A stretch of 26,198 bases of DNA from a virus (IMGVR_UViG_3300025880_000089:1-26198), one strand, 5' to 3'. Numbered from the stretch's first letter, positions 17,281-25,489 are shown. Numbers and translations are program-made. The notes: generated by a model from the letters alone, not told the origin.

Positions 17281-17325
17281 TAAAAGTAATAATTACCCCC
17301 GTAGTTATTACGAGGGTAATATTAC
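17281..17325 (-). terminator. Intrinsic terminator after the major capsid gene
   Basis: Fourteen bases after the capsid stop codon, the minus strand reads ATTACCCTCGTA, loop ATAAC, TACGGGGGTAAT: twelve pairs including one G-U. After one bulged T (17291), five outer pairs form between GTAAT and ATTAC. TTTTA follows directly. This fits a factor-independent terminator that ends or thins the scaffold-capsid transcript. The C-A mismatch it would have on the plus strand supports the minus orientation. Confidence 0.75.
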
Positions 17326-17339
17326 ATTAATTTGAATCC

Positions 17340-18800
17340 TTAGATTCCTTTGAATAATACAAAGTTGTTAGCACCTTGAGTTACTAAACATCTTTCAGAT
17401 AGGAAGTTTACTTGCATTGCATCTAAATCAGATGTTGCAGCGCCTCCAGCTGAACCAGTTAACCAAGACTTCATTCTTCTATCATCAGATTGAGAAGCTC
17501 TATATCTTACGTGTAAGAAAGGTCTTCTGATGTTAGTTCCTAAGATTTGGTCATATACTGTAGAAGTTCCAGCAGGTACTAATACACCTTCGATAGAGCT
17601 AATACCATCAACACCTCCACGAGTAGAAGCATCGTTTAAGTATTTCCAGTCAGTTTTATAGAAGTCATAAGAACCTCTTCTGAATCCAGAGAAACCTAAG
17701 TTCAATGCCATTTCTTCAGAGTTTTCAAATAATCCATAAGCAGTACCACCTTGAGCACCTCCAGAGATTGCAGCTAGCATGTCATCAAAATCTAAAGACG
17801 TTTGTCTTTGTAAGAATAGCATGTTTTCTTCAATTGCTCCTTGAGTATCTAGGTTTTTTAAGATAGCATCAAATTCATCAAGTCCAGCAGCAGCAGTAAA
17901 TCCTACTTCTACGTTTCCACGAGTTTGAATAGCTGAAAATAAACCTTGCGTTCCAGGTAATCCAGCAGCAGCATTTACACCTGCAGCAATCTGGTTGTAC
18001 TCACCTTCTACCATAGACATTTCTAAATAGTCTTCAAAACGTAATCTTGTTTCAGATTCAGCTTTCAAGTACCATAAATATCCAGAAGTTCCGTCTTCAG
18101 TAGCAACTTCTACCCATCCAATTTGAGCCATATCAGAACCTGATACTTGGTATTGGCTTCTGATAATGATAGGTGAGTTAGAATACTGAGTTAATTGAGG
18201 GTCAACGCTAATACGTGCAGCTGAATTACCAGCTCCAGCGCCTAAGTTAGTTCCTTTCGTGTAAGCAGATCCATATACAAATACTTTTAAACCAGGTATT
18301 GCTCCTACAGCTGTAGCTCCTGCTACAAACTGAGTAACCAGTCCTGCTCCGTTAAAAGGCGCAACTGTAAAGTTTCCACCAGCTCCAGGTACAGTAGCTG
18401 TTACGATAGCTTTTACTTCAACTCCTGTTACAGGATTTAAAAGTACAACAGTATCGTTAATAGATACAACATTGTTTACGTTAGCTGCAACAGTAATTAC
18501 GTTAGTAGTACCAACGTTAGCTCCGATACCTATACCTTGATAAGATATATGTAATCTGTTTTGCTCAGACCAAATTACTTGATCAGATGTCATTGGCATT
18601 TCAGCGCCAACCATTTTTAAGAATCCAGATAACGTTCTGTTTCCATAACGCTCTACTTCTTGTTCATAAATTTCCGGCAAATATTGTTGCGCGAAAGTTG
18701 CTCCACCAGCACCAGCTGCATTAAATTGCAGGTAGTTTGTAGATAACAACTGTTGTGTTTGAGATGGTATTAAGCTACCAAATTGAGGAGTTAAACTCAT
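17340..18800 (-). CDS. Major capsid protein, HK97-type
   Basis: This 486-aa protein follows the scaffold-like gene and has capsid features: an N-terminal arm, then YLPEIYEQEVERYGNRTLSG and FLKMVGAEMPMTSDQVIWSE (about residues 40-80), a spine-helix-like region near 230-260, and a compact C-terminal domain ending in NNFVLFKGI. A Gly/Ala/Val-rich beta segment at about 87-183 looks like an insertion domain exposed on the capsid surface. I recall related sequences from marine podoviruses. The gene appears less AT-rich than its neighbours, as expected for a very highly expressed product. It is followed by a strong terminator. The A/T-rich leader has no Shine-Dalgarno. No protease gene or obvious cleavage site was found nearby. 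Confidence 0.92.
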   Translation of the reverse strand: MSLTPQFGSLIPSQTQQLLSTNYLQFNAAGAGGATFAQQYLPEIYEQEVERYGNRTLSGFLKMVGAEMPMTSDQVIWSEQNRLHISYQGIGIGANVGTTNVITVAANVNNVVSINDTVVLLNPVTGVEVKAIVTATVPGAGGNFTVAPFNGAGLVTQFVAGATAVGAIPGLKVFVYGSAYTKGTNLGAGAGNSAARISVDPQLTQYSNSPIIIRSQYQVSGSDMAQIGWVEVATEDGTSGYLWYLKAESETRLRFEDYLEMSMVEGEYNQIAAGVNAAAGLPGTQGLFSAIQTRGNVEVGFTAAAGLDEFDAILKNLDTQGAIEENMLFLQRQTSLDFDDMLAAISGGAQGGTAYGLFENSEEMALNLGFSGFRRGSYDFYKTDWKYLNDASTRGGVDGISSIEGVLVPAGTSTVYDQILGTNIRRPFLHVRYRASQSDDRRMKSWLTGSAGGAATSDLDAMQVNFLSERCLVTQGANNFVLFKGI

Positions 18801-18812
18801 AATAATTGTTTT

Positions 18813-20012
18813 TTAGTTAAATTTTTTAATTTTTAGTTTTGAAGAATCCGAGCCACTAGTTACAGACTTAACTTTTAAACCATTAATAAAACCATTTACT
18901 GGCCTTGCTTGCGTGCTAGGATTTTTAGATTTACCTATAATTTCTTTGGTAGCATCCGATTTACCTTGCTCGTAAAAATGATTAATAATTTTATCCGCAT
19001 TAGTAGCTGTAAAAATAGCTTTGTGATAACCCTGAGGATCAGTTACATTACCTTTCTTGTCTAAGTACTTACTTACAAAATTGTTAATGCTTGATTGCTC
19101 AGATGCTACCTTAGCAGGATCTTGAACTCCATACCTAAACTTTTTATCACTGACTGTAAAATCAAAACCTTTGAAATCTTCAGCGAAATATTTATTAGTT
19201 TTGGACATAAAATCCTCGTGCTGTTGTTGCGCTACTTTAGCGTCTTCGTTGTATCGGTTGAAAAAATCTGTTGCTTTTTGTTGTTCCTGAGTTACGCCGG
19301 GTCTCAACTTGATTTCGTCGTAGTATTTACTCTTGGTTTCTTCCAAAAAGCTTTTAGCTTTTGCAACTTCTTCTTTAAACGCAAGTTTCTTTTTGCGTAT
19401 ATCTCTTTCCTCATCTATATCTTCGTCGTAATCGTAATCTTCTAACATTAGATTAACGTCTTCTGATTCTAAATAAGGTTTTGTTTTTTTATAATACTGT
19501 TTTAATAGTGCTTTGTCGTCAACGCTTGAATAATCTGCGTTTAGTCTAGTATAGTCCTCTATTGTCCCACCTGTTTCTTCCATAAAAGCAACAAGCTTTT
19601 CTATGTTTTCCGGTAAAACTCTTTGCTCAGTTACTTGCTTATGCTCTTCAGCTGTTTCTTGCGATTGATTATTTGTTGACGTATCGTCATCACCTTCTTC
19701 AATTAATTGTATAGGTGAATTTATTTCTTCTTCGGGCTTCCGTACTTCTTGAGCCACTCCTTCGCTGTCTGCACTGTTTTTTGATTCTTTGACAGCAGCA
19801 TCGCTATCATCTGTCTTTTGTGTTTGAATGGCATTTGGATCTTGATTTAATTCATCTTTTGGGATTACCACTTTTGTAACAGCATCAGGTACGTCCACCA
19901 AAGGTTCCTTGATGCTAACTTTAACTGTTGCTTGTTCCGTGTTCGCTAATTGTTTTGGCTTTTTTGCTTTTCCTTTTAAGCTAAAATCGCCTTCTTGTTT
20001 TACTTCTGACAT
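18813..20012 (-). CDS. Capsid scaffolding-like protein (399 aa)
   Basis: The gene lies between portal and capsid, the usual scaffold position. The product is highly charged: residues 40-150 are Glu/Asp/Ser/Gln-rich and probably disordered, an acidic cluster lies at about 189-202 (DYDYDEDIDEERD), and helical, Lys/Glu-rich sequence with coiled-coil potential follows. The C-terminus is basic (LKVKSVTSG, SKLKIKKFN). A basic C-terminal segment that binds the capsid protein is known for scaffolds such as that of P22. No catalytic motif of a prohead protease was seen. The leader is a near copy of the one before the 276-aa gene. Assignment rests on position and composition, since scaffolds share little sequence. 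An internal cargo protein is the main alternative. Confidence 0.8.
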   Translation of the reverse strand: MSEVKQEGDFSLKGKAKKPKQLANTEQATVKVSIKEPLVDVPDAVTKVVIPKDELNQDPNAIQTQKTDDSDAAVKESKNSADSEGVAQEVRKPEEEINSPIQLIEEGDDDTSTNNQSQETAEEHKQVTEQRVLPENIEKLVAFMEETGGTIEDYTRLNADYSSVDDKALLKQYYKKTKPYLESEDVNLMLEDYDYDEDIDEERDIRKKKLAFKEEVAKAKSFLEETKSKYYDEIKLRPGVTQEQQKATDFFNRYNEDAKVAQQQHEDFMSKTNKYFAEDFKGFDFTVSDKKFRYGVQDPAKVASEQSSINNFVSKYLDKKGNVTDPQGYHKAIFTATNADKIINHFYEQGKSDATKEIIGKSKNPSTQARPVNGFINGLKVKSVTSGSDSSKLKIKKFN

Positions 20013-20042
20013 AATATAATATAATTAAATAGTTGTTTGTAA
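20010..20042 (-). repeat. Duplicated leader, copy 2 (before the scaffold gene)
   Basis: This copy shares 25 contiguous bases, including the start codon, with 17204-17228, and five more after a three-base insertion. It fills nearly the whole 32-base gap between portal and scaffold genes and stands at the head of the scaffold-capsid unit. Confidence 0.8.
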
Positions 20043-20044
20043 TT

Positions 20045-22453
20045 CTAACTAGGGCCAAACTCTTCTAAACCAAACCCACCTAAAACATCATTCCCGGATG
20101 ACTCGAAATTTTTAGGTAATCCTTCTGTTTGTCTTTGGTTGATTAATTCAGATTGTTGTGTTCCTTGTAGTTTTATTCTTTGATCTTTTCGATCTTCAAT
20201 TTCTTGTTCTTTTGCTTTTGTTGCACCCATCTGAGCCTGAGCTAGTTGTATATTGTAATTAAACTCTTCAGCCATTAACTCTCTTTTTATTTGAGCTTCT
20301 GTTTGCATACGTTGTATTTCAAACTGCGACTTAGCTTGCTCTATGCTTACTTTCTCTTGAGTTAACGCTTGTTGTTTCTGCACTTCAGCCATAGCCGCTT
20401 TTTCGGCAGCCTCAGCGTTTGCTTGTGCTTGGGCTTGTATATTTGCTTGTTGCTGCTCTTGTTCTCTTTTTATCTTTTGCGTTTGCCTAAGTTTTAAAAA
20501 CTGATTAGCAAGTTTTAGATTTTTTATTTGTCGAATATCGATAGCATCGGATAAAGCAATTGCTCCTGTTTGTAGAGCCATTTGTATATTCTGTTCTAAA
20601 ACAGCTTTTTCTTCGTCCTCAGGTTCTAGATCTAAGTATATACCAAAGTCGTGTATCTGTAAATTTATTAATTCTTCTAAAGTTTTAGCGTTAAATGTGC
20701 TGATAGCATTTGTCAATGCGTTTTCATTTAGAGGATTTTGCAATACGTCTGCAACTTTTAAACTAATGTTTTCGCAAGTTCTAACAGTAATATACAGCAA
20801 AGAATCTAGCAAATGCTTAGTAGCAATATTGGATGCGTTAGCAGCCATCTTTTGCAATCCTACAAGTGAATCTTTAGCAGGTGCGCTACCATCTCTTGCT
20901 TCATTTAATCCAGTAACATCACGAATCATTTGTAAATAATACTGATATGTACCAATTAAACTTTGTATTTTAGCTTGCCCTGACGACGTTGATAATTCCT
21001 GCACAGGTACTTTACCTCTATTTAATTCACCGTCTTGAGTTAATGATCTACCTACGATGGAACCAGTTTGAAAATACATATTTAATGCTTCAGCTGGATT
21101 GTAATTTGTGCCGTTACCTAAATCAACTTCGGCTAAACCGTCCATATCTAAAAATACACCGTCTGGCACTATTCTAGACATTACTTGTTGCAGTTTAAGA
21201 TGCGTCAGTTGAATCATATCTGCAAAGCCTGTTATTTTACTAACTATTGATTCTATGCGTCCCTTATACATTCTAGGCGCTGATATACAGTAATTCATCA
21301 TTACTTTTGTAGTGTCAGCTGTTGGCCTTGTCATATTTTCAGCCATTTTCCACTCTAATAAATGATCTGTACCGAGAACCTTTGCTCCGGTGTATAACAC
21401 CTCTATAGTTCTGGATACTCTTTCAAAATTATCGTTTTCAGGTGGATTAAATGTATCAGGCTTTGCTAATGCTTTTTCCAGCCCTTGGTCTGTCTTTTTT
21501 ATTTTAAACACCTGGTCCATGTAAGTTTTGTATTCAAAATACATTACCTGTACAGTATTCTCATCATAATTACCCCATCCTGTTACGTATTGTCTATTAT
21601 TAGGGGTTTCTTGTATTCTTCTTAATTCATCTTCCGATATATTTGGAAATTCTTTTTTAAGTTCAGGTAAAGATATAGACTTTACTTCACCTACATAATA
21701 TATGTCTTCAAAGTTAGGATCTTCGGTATATGAATAAACCATATTAGCAGGGTCTACATATTCAGTAACAATGCCCTCTGCTTTATTAAACCTAGTTTTA
21801 TTAGCTCCAATACCAATAGTAGTTAAATCGTACGCTACTCTTTTCTTAATCTCGTCGTATTTATTAAAACTTAAGACATTGTTTATAACTTCTTCTTCTG
21901 CTATTTCTACATTTTGTTTGTAAGTCATCTGCAAATGAACATCCAATTCTTCTCTGCTTTCCGGTAAAGCTTCCATGTTTCCAGTTAAAGAAAAGTCCAT
22001 GCCAATATTCTCTTTAATGTTTACTAAAGCCTGCTTAGTATTCATATCTTGCTCTACAGCAGCAGCGTAATCAGTTCTGCTTTTTACAGAAAAAGGGTCT
22101 TGAGCAAAAGCTGTTATATCGTATGATTTATTAGACATACCGTTTACGACAATATCTACAAACTTTGCTATTACCGCAACAGGCTTCCAATCTAAATTAA
22201 GATATGACAAATCACCGTTTATAGATAACTCATCTTTGTATTTTTGCACTGGCTGTTCACCTCTTGCATATAATCTAAGTGAATGAAAATTGTTCCAATT
22301 TGTTAAGTATCTATTACCTCCAGATCTACCTTGGTTAAACCATTCTTGCTCAATAGCTTGAGAAACCTGTAGACCGTAATCTCTACTTGCTTTTACCTCA
22401 TTGCTTTCAATTTGGCTAGGAAATGCACTGTTAGTGTTTGTGTATATTTTCAT
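20045..22453 (-). CDS. Portal protein
   Basis: This 802-aa protein directly follows the large terminase: its ATG starts at the base after the terminase stop. Portal-like traits are an N-terminal alpha/beta region (YLTNWNNFHSLRLYARGEQP, DLSYLNLDWKPVAVIAKFVD), a central clip/stem-like part (EYVDPANMVYSYTEDPNFED, then IVSKITGFADMIQLTHLKLQ), the RDVTGLNEARDGS segment near 510-525 often seen in podoviral portals, and a long Gln/Ala/Glu-rich helix at about 650-770. The last could form an extended barrel reaching into the capsid, as in P22. A dodecameric ring forming the DNA entry vertex is the known role of the family. Length is in the range of crAss-like and P22-like portals (about 700-800 aa). 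Confidence 0.9.
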   Translation of the reverse strand: MKIYTNTNSAFPSQIESNEVKASRDYGLQVSQAIEQEWFNQGRSGGNRYLTNWNNFHSLRLYARGEQPVQKYKDELSINGDLSYLNLDWKPVAVIAKFVDIVVNGMSNKSYDITAFAQDPFSVKSRTDYAAAVEQDMNTKQALVNIKENIGMDFSLTGNMEALPESREELDVHLQMTYKQNVEIAEEEVINNVLSFNKYDEIKKRVAYDLTTIGIGANKTRFNKAEGIVTEYVDPANMVYSYTEDPNFEDIYYVGEVKSISLPELKKEFPNISEDELRRIQETPNNRQYVTGWGNYDENTVQVMYFEYKTYMDQVFKIKKTDQGLEKALAKPDTFNPPENDNFERVSRTIEVLYTGAKVLGTDHLLEWKMAENMTRPTADTTKVMMNYCISAPRMYKGRIESIVSKITGFADMIQLTHLKLQQVMSRIVPDGVFLDMDGLAEVDLGNGTNYNPAEALNMYFQTGSIVGRSLTQDGELNRGKVPVQELSTSSGQAKIQSLIGTYQYYLQMIRDVTGLNEARDGSAPAKDSLVGLQKMAANASNIATKHLLDSLLYITVRTCENISLKVADVLQNPLNENALTNAISTFNAKTLEELINLQIHDFGIYLDLEPEDEEKAVLEQNIQMALQTGAIALSDAIDIRQIKNLKLANQFLKLRQTQKIKREQEQQQANIQAQAQANAEAAEKAAMAEVQKQQALTQEKVSIEQAKSQFEIQRMQTEAQIKRELMAEEFNYNIQLAQAQMGATKAKEQEIEDRKDQRIKLQGTQQSELINQRQTEGLPKNFESSGNDVLGGFGLEEFGPS

Positions 22454-24664
22454 TTATTTTATTATTTTAGACAAAGAACCTCTATTGTCAAACTTTTTAA
22501 ATCCTAAATTGTAAATTTTCTTATGTACAGGACTGTTTGGTGCGTATAAATTTTTATTGCAAGCCATTATAGCCAACCCTGAACTTATAGAAGCATCGTG
22601 CTTTGTCCTGTTATTTATATTAAACTTAGCCCAATCTTCAAGTGTTCTTTGAAAATACATATCACCGTAGCCTTCTTTGTTTTGGCCTACAAAAGTTTCT
22701 ATGTATGTTTCTATAGCTGCGGCATGAGCCTGTTTAATGTCTTCACTTGAATTAGGAATTCCCCCTATCTCTCTTTCGGTTATCGATAATTTATTGTACT
22801 TCTTGTCCGGTCTATTCATAGAGTAACCCCTGTAGCCTCTTCTTTTAAAATGATAAAGCAATCTAGGCTTATTGTTTTCTGCTAATATTGGCATACCGTA
22901 AAATACGCAAGCCATTAATACATCTTCAAAAAACATTTCAGCTGTTTGCGGTCTAGCTATATATTCTAAAAAGAATCTATTAGGCGGAACATCTTCCATG
23001 CTAAACTTAGTTAAACCATGCAGGGCTCCATTAGAACCTCTATTATCTACTGTACCTGATATATCATAACTGTCGCATCCGAAAGCGCCACAGTGCTCAT
23101 TACCAGGATATCTTGTATTGCCTTTTGTTATTACTCTGTTTTGTAATTCAACCGGAGGAACCCACGTGATTTTAAATCTACCATTTTTGTTAGGCATAAA
23201 TAAAACCTTAGAATCTTTTATACCATTTTCCCATTGGAAGCTTCCTGTAGTTACTATCGAGCTATTTCTTAGATCTTCATTGTAATCTACTTGTTCGTAT
23301 ATTTTAGTAAGATTAAACAGTGACTGCTTTGTTTCATCTCTAAAAGCGTGTTGCTCTGTTCTTGGAAACTGGCGATAGTATTCATTTAAACCGTCTTGAT
23401 CACTCTTTAAGCCATCAACTTCGTTTTGCCAATAATCAATAACTCCTTGATCTATTAGATCTCCTTGCGGCCCCTCAATTGCATCTTTCGGCGTGTTGAA
23501 TACAGGAAATCCATAAGAATCAATGTATCCTTCGTAGTTCCATTCCATAGGTATGAACAAACTATAGAGTCCTGAACGAGTCTGTCCATTGGCGTTTCTT
23601 TTTTCGACATCTGAATCATAATAAAGTTTTTTAAAATTCTCTCCTCCTTTGTCTAAAGCATTTGACGTTGAACCCATCATACACTTACCTATAATTCTAG
23701 AACCTAATCTTAAACAAGTTTTAGTTACCCTCCAGTTGTTTAATATATTTGTAGGTCTTTCCCACTTTCCACTTTCGTCGTGTACTAGTAGTTTTAATTT
23801 TTCACCGTCGTACGAGTTGTCCCCGGTGTTCTTCCAGTCGATCGTTGTATCGAGACCGGTGATCTCCTGTAGTTTCTCGTTGGTGTCGAGTTTCTTACGG
23901 GTAAACTTTGACGCGGGTACCCTGTACGCGAGTTCCGTCTTCGGCCTGTCCATACCGTCCTGGATTGGTTTGAAGAAGAAGGGGTAATTAACCGAAATGG
24001 GGACGACCTTATCAGTAAACATCTTTTTGGCGTCTGGCCCTGACTTTGATAAAATGCCAAATCTTGAATCTGTGGATATTGTTGCCTGATTAACCGTCTC
24101 GCCTGATGCCATGAAAGAGAAACCTGACCGTCGGTTCTTAAGATAACACATTCCGTAACACCGTTTATCTGCCTTACAAGCTTCCCAGAATAAATAGAAT
24201 AATCTGTTTGATTCCCTAAAGTCTGGTTGCCCAACATCAATTTTGGACCACTGCAAGTACATGTAGTTAGTGCCAGTAATATAAGTAGGCTTGCCTTTAT
24301 TAATAAACCAAAAGCCTTCTTCACGCCTTTTAAACTCTGTGTCAATATAGTCATACCATTTTTCTTTAAACTCAACCGGGTATTCATCCCAATCAAATAC
24401 TGATTTAATTTTACTTAGTTCTTTAGGATACTGTTGATACTCCCATTTGTCAGATTCAAACTCGGTTACATTTTCTTTTTTAGGTAGACCTATAATTAAT
24501 CCTTGTATATTATATATTTCACCAATTTCACCAGTCTTACTTATAACAATAAGATCATGCTCTTTATTGTATCCGTATTTCCATTTCTTATACCTATTTA
24601 ATCTATTGATTACTTTAGGTTTTACATAGTCTTTTAATACCGTTACTAAACTTTGCTCGTACAT
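22454..24664 (-). CDS. terL: Terminase large subunit (packaging ATPase-nuclease)
   Basis: This 736-aa motor protein drives ATP-dependent DNA packaging and cuts concatemers. The ATPase part shows a deviant Walker A region, YLKNRRSGFSF (from residue 174), and Walker B LLVHDE with Asp296-Glu297. The nuclease part (RNase H-like) shows FGCDSYDISG near 529, an acidic residue in the AENNKP region near 586, and KHDASISSGLA near 690, in the expected order. The start at 24664 overlaps the preceding stop codon as TAATG, suggesting coupled translation with the candidate small subunit. Bases 23806 to about 24180 are much richer in G+C and use C-ending codons, unlike the rest of the gene, yet remain in frame. 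Resemblance to marine and crAss-like podoviral terminases is from recall. Confidence 0.93.
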   Translation of the reverse strand: MYEQSLVTVLKDYVKPKVINRLNRYKKWKYGYNKEHDLIVISKTGEIGEIYNIQGLIIGLPKKENVTEFESDKWEYQQYPKELSKIKSVFDWDEYPVEFKEKWYDYIDTEFKRREEGFWFINKGKPTYITGTNYMYLQWSKIDVGQPDFRESNRLFYLFWEACKADKRCYGMCYLKNRRSGFSFMASGETVNQATISTDSRFGILSKSGPDAKKMFTDKVVPISVNYPFFFKPIQDGMDRPKTELAYRVPASKFTRKKLDTNEKLQEITGLDTTIDWKNTGDNSYDGEKLKLLVHDESGKWERPTNILNNWRVTKTCLRLGSRIIGKCMMGSTSNALDKGGENFKKLYYDSDVEKRNANGQTRSGLYSLFIPMEWNYEGYIDSYGFPVFNTPKDAIEGPQGDLIDQGVIDYWQNEVDGLKSDQDGLNEYYRQFPRTEQHAFRDETKQSLFNLTKIYEQVDYNEDLRNSSIVTTGSFQWENGIKDSKVLFMPNKNGRFKITWVPPVELQNRVITKGNTRYPGNEHCGAFGCDSYDISGTVDNRGSNGALHGLTKFSMEDVPPNRFFLEYIARPQTAEMFFEDVLMACVFYGMPILAENNKPRLLYHFKRRGYRGYSMNRPDKKYNKLSITEREIGGIPNSSEDIKQAHAAAIETYIETFVGQNKEGYGDMYFQRTLEDWAKFNINNRTKHDASISSGLAIMACNKNLYAPNSPVHKKIYNLGFKKFDNRGSLSKIIK
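23806..24180 (-). other. G+C-rich mosaic tract inside the terminase gene
   Basis: Counting 60-base blocks gives about 53% G+C at 23821-23880 and 23881-23940, 48% at 23941-24000 and 43% in the next three blocks. The block at 23701-23760 has 28%, and the start of the gene's downstream neighbour region has below 20%. The edge near 23806 is abrupt; the other side grades down by about 24240. Codons in the core are mostly C- or G-ending. The tract encodes roughly residues 161-286, between Walker A and Walker B. Confidence 0.85.
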
Positions 24665-24939
24665 TACCTAGATCTTCCTTCTGCAAATCCTCTAAAAGTT
24701 TTTTCTTCTTTAACTTCTTTTGGATTATCATTCAACAAAGCTTCTTCTTCTTCTATTCTGTTGAGTATTTCAAAAGCATCGAATATAGCTAATTTTTTTG
24801 TAGCTGCAGCGTTTTTTAATCTATCAGCTGTTATATCGTCTCCAGAATCAACAATAGCTTCTTTAGCTACTTTAATTAATTCTTCAACCGCTTTTTGCCC
24901 AGCTAGGATTATACTCTTCTTCGTTTCCTTCGTGTTCAT
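24664..24939 (-). CDS. Candidate terminase small subunit (91 aa)
   Basis: This small, mostly helical protein sits immediately before the large terminase and shares the TAATG stop-start overlap with it. Residues 14-30 (GQKAVEELIKVAKEAIV) and 36-62 (ITADRLKNAAATKKLAIFDA) look like a conserved helical core; the C-terminus is Glu/Lys-rich. Small terminase subunits bind DNA and are often short helical oligomers encoded at this position. No clear helix-turn-helix was identified, so this is an inference from context. The only in-frame ATG gives a 56-base overlap with the end of the upstream GroES-like gene, which is long for this compact phage but appears real because the conserved core starts close behind it. 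Confidence 0.75.
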   Translation of the reverse strand: MNTKETKKSIILAGQKAVEELIKVAKEAIVDSGDDITADRLKNAAATKKLAIFDAFEILNRIEEEEALLNDNPKEVKEEKTFRGFAEGRSR

Positions 24940-25489
24940 ACTTAATTACAATATCATTAGATTTCATACAATAAACTCTTTGATCGTCTATAATAAAATC
25001 CCATTCACTGTTAGGCGTAAAGCCTACTACATCTCCTGGGCTTATTTTAAGCGCATCTAAGGACTTATTACCGTATTTTAGTATACCAATAAGCTTTTGC
25101 TCTTTATCTATCCTTAGAGAGTCTTTATTTTTCAAAGGCATTACAAAACATCTGTCTCCAAATGATTTCCAATCCCCTGTATTTTTATACAAATATATCT
25201 GGTCAATAGCACAAAAATATAAATCGTCTTTAAAAAATGATCTGCTATTTTTTTTAACGCCTTTCATGTCGTAGAATACTCTAAAAACATTGTGGTGTAT
25301 AACTATTATGTCGCCCTTCTTTATATTTGTTTTAAAAGCTTTCGGTGTTTCAACTACGACAGCCAAATTATTTACTGACTTGAAGCTTTCTATTTTGGTA
25401 TTTAAAACTAAAGTTTTATTACCGAGCTTTAATTCGTTTTCGTATCTATCACCTAAAGGTTTGATGATAAAATCGTACAAGCTTCTCAT
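24884..25489 (-). CDS. Tandem GroES-like co-chaperonin (two fused Cpn10 domains)
   Basis: The first half (about residues 1-105) starts like GroES with IKPLGDRYENE, followed by a mobile-loop-like segment GNKTLVLNTKIE, in which LVL matches the hydrophobic tripeptide that docks on GroEL. IKKGDIIVIHHN and DLYFCAIDQIYLYK complete the barrel. The second half (about 110-190) repeats the pattern: DRCFVMPLKNKDS, ISPGDVVGFT and IDDQRVYCMKSNDIVIKYE, which aligns by eye with the GroES C-terminal strand pattern. The second copy lacks an obvious mobile loop. I infer a cap for host GroEL that adapts it to phage capsid or tail folding, as T4 gp31 does. The start overlaps the preceding gene's stop as TAATG. 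The alternative is a GroES-fold protein with a different structural job. Confidence 0.78.
   Translation of the reverse strand: MRSLYDFIIKPLGDRYENELKLGNKTLVLNTKIESFKSVNNLAVVVETPKAFKTNIKKGDIIVIHHNVFRVFYDMKGVKKNSRSFFKDDLYFCAIDQIYLYKNTGDWKSFGDRCFVMPLKNKDSLRIDKEQKLIGILKYGNKSLDALKISPGDVVGFTPNSEWDFIIDDQRVYCMKSNDIVIKYEHEGNEEEYNPSWAKSG

Noticed and set aside
17207-17291. A Bacteroidota sigma-type promoter (TAnnTTTG with upstream TTTG) in the post-capsid spacer
   Set aside because: No such motif was found on the minus strand in this spacer or in the gaps at 16309-16375 and 25983-26022. The A/T-rich leader alone is not enough to call a promoter.
20200-20500. Gln/Ala-rich repeats at the portal C-terminus as a tandem DNA repeat
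   Set aside because: The residues recur but there is no regular DNA period. It reads as a long helix typical of portal barrels.
23794-24396. A 200-codon minus-strand frame overlapping the terminase in another phase
   Set aside because: It lies wholly inside terL, has Arg/Ser/Thr-rich low-quality sequence in the G+C-rich part, and is explained by stop codons being rarer in that tract. The Walker motifs belong to the other frame.
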